Source: CAYUHK01 sp964475165
Lineage (GTDB): Bacteria > Verrucomicrobiota > Kiritimatiellia > JAAZAB01
Length of the DNA: 13,326 nt
NCBI GenBank assembly: GCA_964475165.1
Contig: CAYYVN010000021.1
Span: 1 to 13,326, forward strand
Reading direction: 5' to 3'
The notes below the pieces were generated by a model, which saw only the letters and a program-made list of their open reading frames with translations, was not told where the DNA came from and searched no databases. Positions 13,254-13,326 of this stretch are shown here, one piece after another. A program made the position numbers and the translations under genes. Every line of letters starts with the position of its first letter. Position 1 is the stretch's first letter.

Positions 13254-13326
13254 TCACGCGATGGCGGCTCTCGCCGCCCGGTTCGTTCCGCCCGTCTTCT
13301 CGTCTTCGTTTTCGGGGGCGCGCGCG
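13254..13326 (-). CDS. Possible C-terminal end of a leftward gene (cut by window edge)
   Basis: An open leftward frame enters from the right edge and ends at a TGA (13256-13254), encoding about 23 residues that end PENEDEKTGGTNRAARAAIA. The charged, Ala/Arg-rich tail is plausible as a protein C-terminus and would place the strong hairpin at 13193-13215 just after its stop. The stretch is too short to identify, and an open frame of this length in GC-rich DNA can arise by chance. Confidence 0.2.
   Translation of the reverse strand, partial: ARAPENEDEKTGGTNRAARAAIA

Noticed and set aside
12955..13257. N-terminal extension of the lipoprotein up to 13257
   Set aside because: The lipobox signal peptide starts at 12954 behind a good ribosome-binding site, and the extension would cross the predicted promoter and hairpins.

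Overview
The window looks like a piece of a proteobacterial chromosome, most likely gammaproteobacterial. It is moderately GC-rich, with clear Shine-Dalgarno sites, TATAAT-type promoters, a PtsN-like EIIA domain and an outer-membrane-type lipoprotein signal. No tRNA, rRNA, CRISPR array, transposase or insertion sequence is visible. The taxonomic call is an inference from style and gene content, not from a marker gene.

Left edge (1-589): the first 67 codons of a leftward Gfo/Idh/MocA-family oxidoreductase, then about 390 bases without a convincing gene that hold an inverted repeat and a possible rightward promoter.

Region 590-8649 is one tightly packed rightward operon: an HTH-EIIA(Ntr)-like regulator, then HyfB-, HyfC-, HyfE-, HyfF-, HyfG-like proteins and a fused HyfH/HyfI-like iron-sulfur protein. 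Most junctions are ATGA overlaps or gaps of a few bases. It encodes a membrane-bound complex of the complex I / group 4 [NiFe]-hydrogenase superfamily. The large subunit lacks all four cysteines that would hold the NiFe site, and no maturation genes are seen. This fits the energy-converting hydrogenase-related (Ehr) complexes, whose reaction is unknown. Two antiporter-like subunits, a NuoH-like subunit and a NuoK-like subunit suggest ion translocation. Three predicted [4Fe-4S] clusters suggest electron transfer. The electron donor and acceptor cannot be read from the sequence.

Region 8670-10920 is a leftward two-gene operon, an AAA+ ATPase (upstream) and a YbjN-domain protein with an unrecognised N-terminal half. 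Region 11101-12726 (rightward) is a WYL-domain transcription regulator. Its natural ATG is followed by an in-frame TAA at codon 7, and its reading frame has no stop at the expected end, running about 600 bases antisense through the next gene. Region 12124-12954 (leftward) is a lipoprotein with a calcium-binding, FG-GAP-like motif. The far right is non-coding, structured DNA and possibly the last codons of another leftward gene.

The AAA+/YbjN operon and the lipoprotein share a promoter architecture: an 18-bp element (17 of 18 bases identical) exactly 11 bp from a perfect TATAAT, with no recognisable -35 box. The WYL regulator gene lies between the two promoters. The strand layout TTGTCTG-N11-TATAAT resembles, from memory, the promoters served by mycobacterial WYL regulators PafBC. 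A small WYL-controlled regulon of AAA+ ATPase, YbjN protein and surface lipoprotein is therefore the best candidate here for an undescribed system, together with the EIIA-linked Ehr complex.
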